A stretch of DNA of 18,534 nt from Polynucleobacter sp. JS-JIR-II-50 (GTDB lineage: Bacteria; Pseudomonadota; Gammaproteobacteria; Burkholderiales; Burkholderiaceae): the NCBI RefSeq assembly GCF_018687895.1, contig NZ_CP061307.1, positions 2,049,029-2,067,562 on the forward strand, read 5' to 3'. The notes under the pieces were generated by a model. It was not told the DNA's origin. It was given only the letters and a program-made list of their open reading frames with translations, and searched no databases. Shown here piece after piece: positions 7,667 to 15,697 of this stretch. The first letter of the stretch is position 1; the number at the start of each line of letters is the position of its first letter. Position numbers and translations under genes: made by a program.

Positions 7667-8341
7667 ATGCAAACTTCGCCAGCACCCAATTCCCCTCTCC
7701 AAGTCGATTGCCATAGCCCCCATTACCCAGGTCGCCTCCATGATTTGTATGATCCCCCGGGGTCTCTTTATATAAATGGGGACATTCATCTTCTGAAGAG
7801 ACCCATGATTGCGATCGTAGGCTCAAGAAACGCCAGCCCTGAAGGCTTAAAAAATGCATGCCTGTTTGCCCAAGCATTATCGAAAGCGGGCGCCTTGATC
7901 GTTTCTGGCCTAGCAAAGGGGATCGACAGCGCCGCCCATCAGGCGGTCATTGAGCTTGGACCCAATCACTGCACTGCGGCAATATTGGGAACAGGCATAG
8001 ATGTCGTCTACCCCCGGCAAAATATCGAACTATCTCGGGCCATCAGCCAGCAAGGAGTATTGGTGACTGAGCTCCCTCTGGGGTCAGGGCCTAAGGCGTG
8101 GCACTTTCCCAGAAGAAATCGCATCATTGCCGCTCTAGCAATGGGCGTAGTAGTAATAGAGGCTGCAGAAAAGTCAGGCTCCCTTATCACTGCCCGCCTG
8201 GCAGCAGACCTTGGACGAGAGGTTTTCGCCGTTCCCGGACCCATCCATAGTGCCAATTCTGTTGGTTGTCATCTACTTATTCAGCAAGGTGCAAAACTAG
8301 CCTTTAGGCCGGATGATGTTCTTGAGGAGCTTTGTTTTTAA
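7667..8341 (+). CDS. dprA: Short DprA/Smf DNA-processing protein (Rossmann core only)
   Basis: DprA binds single-stranded DNA entering by transformation, protects it and loads RecA. The 224-residue protein covers essentially just the DprA Rossmann-like domain: VGSR (51-54), SGLAKGIDSAAH (80-91), GTGIDVVYP (108-116), HFPRRNRII (146-154) and EAAEKSGSLITARLA (165-179). Most DprA proteins are about 270-390 residues, with an N-terminal SAM-like domain and/or a C-terminal winged helix (DML1). Neither is here. An in-frame TGA at 7661 blocks any upstream extension, and the frame stops at 8339 with no winged-helix coding seen after it. The ribosome site is weak. The core motifs are intact, so I consider it a functional short form rather than a pseudogene. 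It reads toward topB and against the expected direction of replication. Confidence 0.9.
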   Translation: MQTSPAPNSPLQVDCHSPHYPGRLHDLYDPPGSLYINGDIHLLKRPMIAIVGSRNASPEGLKNACLFAQALSKAGALIVSGLAKGIDSAAHQAVIELGPNHCTAAILGTGIDVVYPRQNIELSRAISQQGVLVTELPLGSGPKAWHFPRRNRIIAALAMGVVVIEAAEKSGSLITARLAADLGREVFAVPGPIHSANSVGCHLLIQQGAKLAFRPDDVLEELCF

Positions 8342-8350
8342 GTAAAAATG

Positions 8351-8378
8351 CCCTTTAAATAGCCTAAAAAGGGGTTTT
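8351..8378 (+). terminator. Weak terminator-like hairpin after dprA
   Basis: Ten bases after the dprA stop, CCCTTT (8351-8356) can pair with AAAGGG (8368-8373) across an 11-base loop. This is followed by G and a run of four T. The stem is short and the T run interrupted, so it would be a weak intrinsic terminator at best. It could still separate dprA from topB. Confidence 0.3.
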
Positions 8379-8397
8379 GATCTGAAAAACGAGAAGA

Positions 8398-8420
8398 TTG
8401 GCCAGCCCAAAACTGGCCAA
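8398..8420. repeat. Perfect 8-bp inverted repeat in the dprA-topB gap
   Basis: TTGGCCAG (8398-8405) and CTGGCCAA (8413-8420) form a perfect inverted repeat around a 7-base loop. No T tract follows on either strand, so it is not a normal terminator. The core TGGCCA occurs again at 8508-8513 in the topB leader. The arms could be an operator for a dimeric regulator or an mRNA hairpin; the sequence does not decide. Confidence 0.5.
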
Positions 8421-8564
8421 AAATAGGCGTTTTTGGACTTTTCCCAATTTATCGGTTAATAATAAAAAAGGGGTATGCAGTTGGCGAAGTCCAATTTTGG
8501 TTTAAATTGGCCATCCGTTTTATCCCAAAAACCATCATTTCTAGCTCAAATTTAGGCAAAACGC

Positions 8565-11237
8565 GTGGCAACTAAAGCAACTACCAAAAAAAGCAGCTCA
8601 AAGACTACCGCGGGGGACCACCCCAAGGCGCTCATCATTGCGGAGAAGCCTTCTGTTGCCAATGACATTGCCAAAGCCTTAGGCGGCTTTACGAAGTACG
8701 AGGATTATTTTGAGAGTGATGAATTCTTGATCTCTTCCGCGGTTGGTCATTTATTAGAAATTGCTGCCCCCGAAGAATTTGACGTAAAGCGTGGCAAATG
8801 GTCATTCGCCAATTTGCCAGTAGTGCCCCCTTATTTTGACTTGCGTCCAATTGTAAAAACAGAGTCGCGCCTTAAGGTTTTACAAAAGCTCATTAAGCGC
8901 AAAGATGTTACTGCGCTCATTAATGCCTGTGACGCGGGACGTGAGGGTGAATTAATTTTCCGCCTGATTGCGCAACACGCAAAGGCGTCGCAATCTATTC
9001 AGCGCTTATGGTTGCAATCGATGACTCCAGCTGCCATTCGCGAAGGCTTTACCAATTTACGCAGTGATGAAGATATGAAGCCTCTTGCTGATGCGGCTCG
9101 TTGTCGCTCAGAGGCTGACTGGCTGGTCGGCATCAATGGCACGCGCGCAATGACTGCCTTTAATAGCAAGAGCGGTGGCTTCTTCTTGACAACAGTAGGT
9201 CGCGTACAGACTCCAACGCTTTCTATTGTGGTGGAGCGCGAAGAGCTCATTCGCAAATTCATCTCTAAAGACTATTGGGAGGTGAAGGCTGAATTTATCG
9301 CTGCTGCTGGCGTATACGAAGGTCGCTGGTTTGACCCGAAATTTAAAAAGGATGCTGCTGAGCCCGACGCACGCGAGAACCGCTTGTGGAGCGAGGCCGC
9401 AGCTCAAAGCATTGTGGCTGCGTGCCGCGGCAAAAAAGCAAATGTCACGGAAGAGGCTAAGCCCGCTACACAGCTTGCTCCGCAGCTATTTGATTTAACC
9501 AGCTTGCAACGCGAGGCAAACGCGCGTTTTGGATTCTCCGCAAAAAATACATTGGGTCTTGCACAGGCCTTGTATGAGCGCCACAAGGTATTAACCTATC
9601 CACGTACCGACGCAAAAGCGCTTCCCGAAGACTACCTCGATACCGTTAAACAAACCATGGAAAACCTTGCTGAACATTCGCAAGACTATCGTACTTTTGC
9701 TAAACAAATTCTCAAGGGCGACCCAAAGGATCCCAAGGCTAAGGCCGGTTATGGTTGGGTAAGGCCAAACAAGCGAATTTTTGATAACTCTAAAATTTCT
9801 GATCACTTTGCGATCATCCCAACATTAGAAACGCCTAAAACTTTAAGTGAGCCCGAAGCCAAGTTGTACGACTTGGTTGTGCGTCGCTTCTTGGCCGTGT
9901 TTTACCCTGCCGCAGAGTTCCGCGTGACCACACGCATTACCGAGGCGTCTGGACACCACTTTAAAACCGAAGGTCGTGTTCTTGTAAACCCTGGTTGGTT
10001 AACGGTTTACGGCAAATCCAATCAAGCAGACGATGAACTAGTTCCCGTCCAAGAGGGCGAGGGAGTGCAAACTGAATCTATTGCAGTCGTGCCACTGAAA
10101 ACCAAGCCGCCAGCACGCTACACAGAAGCAACCTTGCTCTCCGCAATGGAAAGCGCGGGTAAATGGGTTGATGATGATGACATGCGCGAAGCGATGGCTG
10201 AAAAGGGATTGGGTACACCCGCAACTCGAGCCGCCATCATCGAAGGCCTGCTCGCTGAAAAATACATGGTGCGCGAAGCTCGTGAGCTGATTCCAACTGC
10301 AAAAGCCTTCCAATTGATGACATTATTGCGCGGCTTAGATGTTGAAGAGTTAACTCGCCCCGATCTCACTGGTAGCTGGGAGAACAAACTTTCTCTCATC
10401 GAGCAAGGCAAGATGAATCGCGATACTTTCATGCAAGAGATCGCGCAAATGACTCAGCGTATCGTTAAGCGTGCCAAAGAATACGACAGCGACACCATTC
10501 CAGGCGACTACGCCACCATGACCACGCCATGCCCACACTGTAAGGGTCCGGTAAAAGAAAACTATCGTCGTTTTGCCTGTGAAAAGTGCGGCTTTACTAT
10601 CAGCAAAACGCCTGGTGGACGTGCATTTGAATATCCTGAAGTTGAAGAATTGCTGCGAGAAAAAACTATCGGGCCACTACAAGGCTTCCGCAGCAAAATG
10701 GGGCGCCCATTTGCTGCCATTATTAAATTAAGCGAAATCCCAGAGGATGACAAAGATTATCCGAATGCGGGCTTCAAACTTGAGTTTGACTTTGGCAATG
10801 CGCAAGATGATGAGACTGAAGCTGTCGATTTCACAGGCCGTCTGGCGCTGGGCGTTTGTCCAAAATGTTCTGGCGCAGTATATGAAGATGGTATGCGTTA
10901 CGTTTGCGAAAACAATACTGGCCCTAATAAATCATGTGATTTCAAAACCGGAAAGGTAGTGCTGCAACAAGAGGTCTCGCCAGAACAGGTTCAGAAGTTA
11001 CTGAAAGAGGGCAAAACAGATCTTCTAACCAACTTTAAGTCGAACCGCACTGGGCGTGGCTTTAAGGCCTATTTAGCGCTAGATTCTGCTGGCAAAATTG
11101 GTTTCGAATTTGAGGCCAAGGCACCTAAGGCTGAAGGCGCTGCTCCCGCAAAGAAACGAGTGGGCGCAAGTGCAGCGACTAAGTCTGCAGCAAAACCTAA
11201 GCGCGCAAGCAAAGCAAAATCATCCTCTAGCAGTTGA
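8565..11237 (+). CDS. topB: DNA topoisomerase III, long form with C-terminal zinc fingers
   Basis: This type IA topoisomerase cuts one DNA strand through a transient 5'-phosphotyrosine. The 890-residue protein opens with a Lys/Ser/Thr-rich tail (1-18). The TOPRIM domain follows, with IIAEKPSVA (24-32) and the acidic DAGREGE (123-129). The active-site tyrosine is Y345 in TYPRTD, and GLGTPATRA (548-556) is also conserved. The EKPSVA start and overall pattern fit topoisomerase III rather than TopA. E. coli TopB has 653 residues; the extra length here includes two C4 zinc-finger segments (C656/C659/C672/C675 and C765/C768/C781/C791) and an Ala/Lys/Ser-rich basic tail (855-890). The start is GTG, preceded by TTAGG 8 bases upstream and an in-frame stop at 8553. 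The last 56 codons overlap mnmC on the other strand. Confidence 0.93.
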   Translation: MATKATTKKSSSKTTAGDHPKALIIAEKPSVANDIAKALGGFTKYEDYFESDEFLISSAVGHLLEIAAPEEFDVKRGKWSFANLPVVPPYFDLRPIVKTESRLKVLQKLIKRKDVTALINACDAGREGELIFRLIAQHAKASQSIQRLWLQSMTPAAIREGFTNLRSDEDMKPLADAARCRSEADWLVGINGTRAMTAFNSKSGGFFLTTVGRVQTPTLSIVVEREELIRKFISKDYWEVKAEFIAAAGVYEGRWFDPKFKKDAAEPDARENRLWSEAAAQSIVAACRGKKANVTEEAKPATQLAPQLFDLTSLQREANARFGFSAKNTLGLAQALYERHKVLTYPRTDAKALPEDYLDTVKQTMENLAEHSQDYRTFAKQILKGDPKDPKAKAGYGWVRPNKRIFDNSKISDHFAIIPTLETPKTLSEPEAKLYDLVVRRFLAVFYPAAEFRVTTRITEASGHHFKTEGRVLVNPGWLTVYGKSNQADDELVPVQEGEGVQTESIAVVPLKTKPPARYTEATLLSAMESAGKWVDDDDMREAMAEKGLGTPATRAAIIEGLLAEKYMVREARELIPTAKAFQLMTLLRGLDVEELTRPDLTGSWENKLSLIEQGKMNRDTFMQEIAQMTQRIVKRAKEYDSDTIPGDYATMTTPCPHCKGPVKENYRRFACEKCGFTISKTPGGRAFEYPEVEELLREKTIGPLQGFRSKMGRPFAAIIKLSEIPEDDKDYPNAGFKLEFDFGNAQDDETEAVDFTGRLALGVCPKCSGAVYEDGMRYVCENNTGPNKSCDFKTGKVVLQQEVSPEQVQKLLKEGKTDLLTNFKSNRTGRGFKAYLALDSAGKIGFEFEAKAPKAEGAAPAKKRVGASAATKSAAKPKRASKAKSSSSS

Positions 11238-12298
11238 GCTGTAATCAGCTTAGCCGCTAGAGCGGACCACAAAATTCCTCTCGAGCCCAAGGCAGTAGCT
11301 AAAAATATTCCTGGGCGCTGAGGAAGTGCGCCGATGATAGGCAAACGATCGCCGGCAACACAACGAATGCCAACAAACTCTCCCGACTTCATTAATGAAC
11401 CAAGATTGCCTTCTTCGTAATCCACTAAACGCTTAGCTTGCTCACGATTGAAGTCATCACTGATTTCTCTTGGTGAGAGGTCATCCTCACCCTCATCAAA
11501 ACTAGAGCCAACAATCCATTGATAACTGCCATCATCAAGTCGCTTGGCGGGTAAACAATATCCATCTCCAGAGATGCCAACCTGCGGTAGTTTTTTGATC
11601 CAAGGGTCATCTTTCCGTACCGTGAAAATACTCAACTGACCGCGCACAGGCCTTAAAGGCAAACGAATGCCGATACTATTCATAAGATCTTTTGCTTCAA
11701 GGGCGCAGGCTACTACAACTTGATTTGCAGTCACAATCAGCTTGTTTGAGGCATCAAATAAATGCCACTGATTGCTGAGCTCTTCTAAGCGCGCGATGCG
11801 CGTGTTCCACATATAAGTTAATCGCTCTTGTTCGTGTAACAACTCCTTGCTTGTTTGATGCAAATTTAAACCGGCGCCGCGCGGCAACCAAACACCGCTT
11901 TGTTCAATTCCACAAAACTGTTTAGCCTCTTGAGCATCCATGGCAATAGCCATATCTTCATCAAGATTCAATGAACGCAGATACTCTTCTGTTGCAGCTC
12001 GATCAAAGGTTTTATCTTTTTTGGTCGGCTGAAATATCCCATGTTGCTGCCACATATTTTTCCAGCGGGCCTCGGCCAGTAGAAATGCAAGGCGCGTTAG
12101 ACGCAATAAACGGGGGGCGCCTTTGCCAATATGCGGATGTGCAATGGCATAAGCATGGCTTGAACAGGCGGTGGCCGGAGAGGGAGCGGCGTCAACAATA
12201 CAAACAGCTTTGCCACGCTCAAGCAACTCATTTGCAATGGTTGCCCCACAAATGCCTGCCCCAATCACCACTATTTCATGGTGTTGGGGTTTGGTCAT
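11069..12298 (-). CDS. mnmC: MnmC-type FAD-dependent oxidoreductase (tRNA wobble uridine modification)
   Basis: The 409-residue protein has an N-terminal FAD-binding fold (VVIGAGICGATIANELLERGK, GxGxxG at 13-18, acidic strand end at D36). Its C-terminal blocks are typical of the oxidoreductase domain of MnmC: GIRCVAGDRLPIIG (310-323), ALGSRGILWSALAAKL (336-351) and LVAALAPTRF (373-382). In E. coli MnmC this domain oxidises carboxymethylaminomethyl-U34 to aminomethyl-U34, and a fused N-terminal methyltransferase then makes the mnm5 form. Here only the oxidoreductase part exists. mnmE, which starts the same pathway, is 2 kb away on the same strand, supporting the assignment. A generic D-amino-acid-oxidase-like enzyme is the main alternative. 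No clear ribosome site precedes the ATG. The last 55 codons overlap topB. Confidence 0.78.
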   Translation of the reverse strand: MTKPQHHEIVVIGAGICGATIANELLERGKAVCIVDAAPSPATACSSHAYAIAHPHIGKGAPRLLRLTRLAFLLAEARWKNMWQQHGIFQPTKKDKTFDRAATEEYLRSLNLDEDMAIAMDAQEAKQFCGIEQSGVWLPRGAGLNLHQTSKELLHEQERLTYMWNTRIARLEELSNQWHLFDASNKLIVTANQVVVACALEAKDLMNSIGIRLPLRPVRGQLSIFTVRKDDPWIKKLPQVGISGDGYCLPAKRLDDGSYQWIVGSSFDEGEDDLSPREISDDFNREQAKRLVDYEEGNLGSLMKSGEFVGIRCVAGDRLPIIGALPQRPGIFLATALGSRGILWSALAAKLITAQLLEDDFALLARLGFAADLVAALAPTRFFAGAAPSALGALASNSKPILPAESSAK

Positions 12299-12335
12299 TT
12301 AAATAAATCTAAGATTAGTAGGTGCTAATAAAAAC

Positions 12336-14201
12336 TTAAGCGTTTAAGCGTTTTTCAATCTTGGTACGCATCTCTGCTAATTCCTTAGGCAGACGATCGC
12401 CAAGATGCTCAAACAACTCTGTATGCAGCTTAAGTTCATTTTTCCAGTCATCTACCTTGGCGGTAATGACCTTTTCAAACTTCTCAAGAGAAAAGTCTAA
12501 GCCCTTCCAATTCATATCGCCATGCTCTGGAGAAATACCAAATACGGTTTCAACGCCTTTTGCGGTACCCTCTGCGCGGCCCAAGATCCACGCCAGAACG
12601 CGCATATTTTCACCATAACCAGGCCAAACAAACTTGCCGTCATCGCCTTTACGGAACCAGTTTACGCAATAGATCTTAGGCAATACAGCGCCTTCGGCTT
12701 CAAGCTTCTTACCGATATTGAGCCAATGTTGGAAGTAGTCGCTCATGTTGTAACCAGCAAAAGCAATCATCGCAAATGGGTCTCGACGAACAACGCCAAC
12801 CTGACCTGTAATTGCAGCAGTAGTCTCGGAGCCCATTGTTGCGGCCATATAAACGCCCTCTACCCAATCACGCGCTTCACTAACAAGAGGTACAGTAGTT
12901 GAACGGCGACCGCCGAACAAGAACGCATCAATCGGAACGCCTTCTGGATCATCCCACTTAGGATCAACAGCTGGATTGTTTGTGGCCGCCATTGTGAAGC
13001 GAGAATTTGCATGAGCAGCTTTACGACCAGCAGCACCGTCAGCCGGAGTCCAATCCTTACCTTGCCAGTCAATCAAATGTGCGGGCGGTTTTTCTGTCAA
13101 ACCTTCCCACCAAACATCACCATCATCAGTTAAGCCAACGTTTGTAAAGATCACATCTTCGTTTAATGAGTCGATGCAATTTGGATTTGTTTGGCGATTT
13201 GTTCCCGGAGCAACGCCAAAATAACCTGACTCGGGGTTGATCGCAAATAGACGGGTTTTGCCTGTGACAGGGTCTTTACGTGGCTTAATCCATGCAATGT
13301 CGTCACCAATCGTTGTTACCTTCCAGCCGTCAAATCCTGCCGGCGGAATCATCATTGAGAAATTGGTTTTGCCACATGCAGATGGGAATGCTGCTGCTAC
13401 GTGATATTTTTTTCCTTCAGGGGAAGTAACGCCCAAGATCAACATATGCTCTGCAAGCCAGCCTTGCTCGCGCCCCATGTTAGAGGCAATGCGCAATGCA
13501 AAGCATTTTTTACCTAGTAATGCATTGCCGCCGTAACCTGAACCAAAAGACCAGATTTCGCGGGTTTCAGGGTAGTGAACAATATATTTAGTTTTGTTAT
13601 TTGGCCAAGCCATATCCTTTTCGCCTGGGCTCAAAGGCTTACCAACTGTATGGATACATGGAACAAACTCACCTTCAGCGCCCAGTTGATCAATTACAGC
13701 CTTACCCATACGAGTCATCAGGCGCATATTGATCGCAACATAAGGGCTATCAGACAATTCAACGCCAATGTGTGCAATTGGTGAGCCAATTGGGCCCATT
13801 GAAAATGGCACCACGTACATTGTTCTTCCGCGCATAGAGCCATCGAACAATGGGTGCAAAGTTGCACGCATTTCTGCCGGGTTTACCCAGTTATTGGTTG
13901 GGCCTGCATCCTCTTGCTTGGCCGAACAAATGTAAGTGCGGTCCTCAACACGCGCAACATCATCTGGATCAGATAGGGCTAAAAATGAATTTTTACGCTT
14001 GGCTGGATTGAGGCGCTTGAAAACACCGGCCTTTACCAATAATTCACATAACTCGTCATACTCTGCCTGCGACCCGTCGCACCAACGAATGGCATCAGGC
14101 TTTGTGAGAGCGGCCACTTCACCAACCCACTCAATTAGACGCTTGTTTTTTACGTAAGCTGGCGCATTTACATTAAGCTGGCCACTGGTAGTTGAAGTCA
14201 T
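12336..14201 (-). CDS. pckG: Phosphoenolpyruvate carboxykinase (GTP)
   Basis: This enzyme converts oxaloacetate and GTP to phosphoenolpyruvate, CO2 and GDP, the entry to gluconeogenesis from organic acids. The 621-residue length and motifs fit the GTP-dependent family, not the ATP family. The signature FPSACGKTN (272-280) contains the reactive cysteine C276 and the nucleotide P-loop. GDDIAWIKP (299-307) supplies metal-binding aspartates, and RRSTTVPLV (432-440) and [15 protein letters not shown] (223-237) are conserved. The ATG at 14201 has a good ribosome site (AAGGA, 5-base spacer). A 91-base gap separates it from mnmE upstream, so an own promoter is possible, although I found no convincing -35/-10 pair. 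mnmC follows after 37 bases with no clear terminator. Having pckG suits an organism growing on small organic acids (inference). Confidence 0.97.
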   Translation of the reverse strand: MTSTTSGQLNVNAPAYVKNKRLIEWVGEVAALTKPDAIRWCDGSQAEYDELCELLVKAGVFKRLNPAKRKNSFLALSDPDDVARVEDRTYICSAKQEDAGPTNNWVNPAEMRATLHPLFDGSMRGRTMYVVPFSMGPIGSPIAHIGVELSDSPYVAINMRLMTRMGKAVIDQLGAEGEFVPCIHTVGKPLSPGEKDMAWPNNKTKYIVHYPETREIWSFGSGYGGNALLGKKCFALRIASNMGREQGWLAEHMLILGVTSPEGKKYHVAAAFPSACGKTNFSMMIPPAGFDGWKVTTIGDDIAWIKPRKDPVTGKTRLFAINPESGYFGVAPGTNRQTNPNCIDSLNEDVIFTNVGLTDDGDVWWEGLTEKPPAHLIDWQGKDWTPADGAAGRKAAHANSRFTMAATNNPAVDPKWDDPEGVPIDAFLFGGRRSTTVPLVSEARDWVEGVYMAATMGSETTAAITGQVGVVRRDPFAMIAFAGYNMSDYFQHWLNIGKKLEAEGAVLPKIYCVNWFRKGDDGKFVWPGYGENMRVLAWILGRAEGTAKGVETVFGISPEHGDMNWKGLDFSLEKFEKVITAKVDDWKNELKLHTELFEHLGDRLPKELAEMRTKIEKRLNA

Positions 14202-14292
14202 ATGTTTCCTTATGAAAAATTGAATTTTTTAATCAAACAATTTTATCATTTTGGGTGAATTTTTATCTCCACTCCAACACAGCACAAACCCT

Positions 14293-15657
14293 TTACTTGC
14301 CAATACAGAATTGGCTAAAGATTTTCCCCAAAAGGTCATCCGGAAGCAGTTTTCCGGTAATTTCACCCAAATGTCTTTGGGCTAAAGAAAGCTCTTCTGC
14401 AAATAATTCAAGAGAATTGTTGCCATTTGCTGCGAATTCTTCTGATTTTTCAATATGTTCGGCCGCGCGCTCTATGCAGTCCAAGTGCCTTCTGCGAGCC
14501 AAAATAGCACCCTCCTGGGGGCCAGCCCAGCCCACAAGCTCCAAAATCTTCTGTTTTAACGCCTCAATTCCCTCGCCTGTTTTGGCAGAAATCAACAAAG
14601 CATCGCTGGGTGCTGTTTTTGATAGGTCCTGGAGCAAATCAGCTTTATTCACAAGCTCGAGCACGGCACATTTTGGGGATAATTCCCTCAAAATCTGGGT
14701 TTTTAGATCATCCTGCTGAGGGGCCGACTGAGCATCAGTCAAAAAAATCACTAAATCTGCCAAGCGAATAGCGTCCCAAGATCTTTCAATGCCCTTTGCC
14801 TCGACAACATCGGCTGTTTCGCGTAGACCGGCTGTATCAATAATATGCATAGGCACACCCTCAATGGTGATGCTTTCTTTAACCCGATCTCGGGTTGTCC
14901 CAGCAATAGGGGTAACAATGGCCACCTCTTCACCGGCCAATCGATTCAGTAAAGAGCTTTTCCCCACATTCGGTGCACCGGCCAGTACCAACTGAATCCC
15001 ATCGCGCAAGATTTTTCCCTGTTTAGCGCCGGCACGCAGAGTCTGTAGTTTTTCCTTAACTGCGCTTAAGCGCTGGCGGGCCTGAGCGTTTTCCAAGAAT
15101 TCAATTTCTTCCTCGGGGAAATCCAAGGTCGACTCAACCAAAATTCTGAGTTGGGTAATTTCTTCAATGAGATGGTTAATGTCGTCAGAAAAAGCACCCT
15201 GCAAAGAACGAGCCGCACCACGAACAGCCGCTTCGCTTTGCGCATCAATTAAATCCGCAATAGCCTCAGCCTGAGTTAAATCGATCTTGTTGTTGAGATA
15301 GGCGCGCAGGGTGAATTCGCCTGGCTCTGCAATGACAAGCCCCTCATTCCCGCCCAACTCGAGACAGCGCTTCATCACCAACTCAAGAAGTTGTGGCCCA
15401 CCATGACACTGAAGCTCTAAAACATCTTCGCCTGTAAAAGAGGCCGGTCCGACAAAATAAATTGCAATGAGCTGATCAATCGCCTGGCCACTCTCATCAC
15501 AAAGTGTTAAAAGATTTGCCTGTCTTGGAGAAAGATTTTTTTGAAAAAGGGCGCTAGTAAGGGCGCTTAAATTTTTTCCGCTGATGCGGATAACCCCGAC
15601 GCCCGCCTTACCGGGCGCGGTTGCAACAGCAATGATGGGCAATTTTCTCGTCATCAT
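14293..15657 (-). CDS. mnmE: tRNA modification GTPase MnmE
   Basis: MnmE (TrmE/ThdF) works with MnmG to add a (carboxymethyl)aminomethyl group to C5 of wobble uridine-34 in certain tRNAs. The 454-residue protein has the N-terminal folate-binding domain (about 5-122, with GVGVIRISG and FTGEDVLELQCHGG). A helical domain is interrupted by a GTPase domain: G1 GAPNVGKS (227-234), G2 TTRD (254-257), G3 DTAG (274-277), G4 NKAD (337-340) and G5 SAK (357-359). It ends in the invariant CIGK (451-454), whose cysteine is required for modification. The start is one of two tandem ATGs (15657 or 15654), and the ribosome site is weak. It lies 40 bases after yidC in the common origin-proximal order rpmH-rnpA-yidD-yidC-mnmE. 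Confidence 0.97.
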   Translation of the reverse strand: MMTRKLPIIAVATAPGKAGVGVIRISGKNLSALTSALFQKNLSPRQANLLTLCDESGQAIDQLIAIYFVGPASFTGEDVLELQCHGGPQLLELVMKRCLELGGNEGLVIAEPGEFTLRAYLNNKIDLTQAEAIADLIDAQSEAAVRGAARSLQGAFSDDINHLIEEITQLRILVESTLDFPEEEIEFLENAQARQRLSAVKEKLQTLRAGAKQGKILRDGIQLVLAGAPNVGKSSLLNRLAGEEVAIVTPIAGTTRDRVKESITIEGVPMHIIDTAGLRETADVVEAKGIERSWDAIRLADLVIFLTDAQSAPQQDDLKTQILRELSPKCAVLELVNKADLLQDLSKTAPSDALLISAKTGEGIEALKQKILELVGWAGPQEGAILARRRHLDCIERAAEHIEKSEEFAANGNNSLELFAEELSLAQRHLGEITGKLLPDDLLGKIFSQFCIGK

Positions 15658-15697
15658 TGCTGTCTGTTTATTGCAAGCGTGTTATGCCGCGCTCAAA

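Noticed and set aside
8565..11237. Calling the topoisomerase TopA (topoisomerase I)
   Set aside because: The zinc fingers recall TopA, but the N-terminal IIAEKPSVA block, the TYPRTDAKALP active-site region and the overall pattern fit topoisomerase III.
12299..12335. Terminator between pckG and mnmC
   Set aside because: Only a 5-bp AT-rich stem (ATTAG/CTAAT) without a proper T run is present, so read-through from pckG into mnmC cannot be excluded.
14255..14719. Plus-strand 154-codon open frame opposite the end of mnmE
   Set aside because: It is antisense to the conserved GTPase and C-terminal region of MnmE, with no domain of its own.
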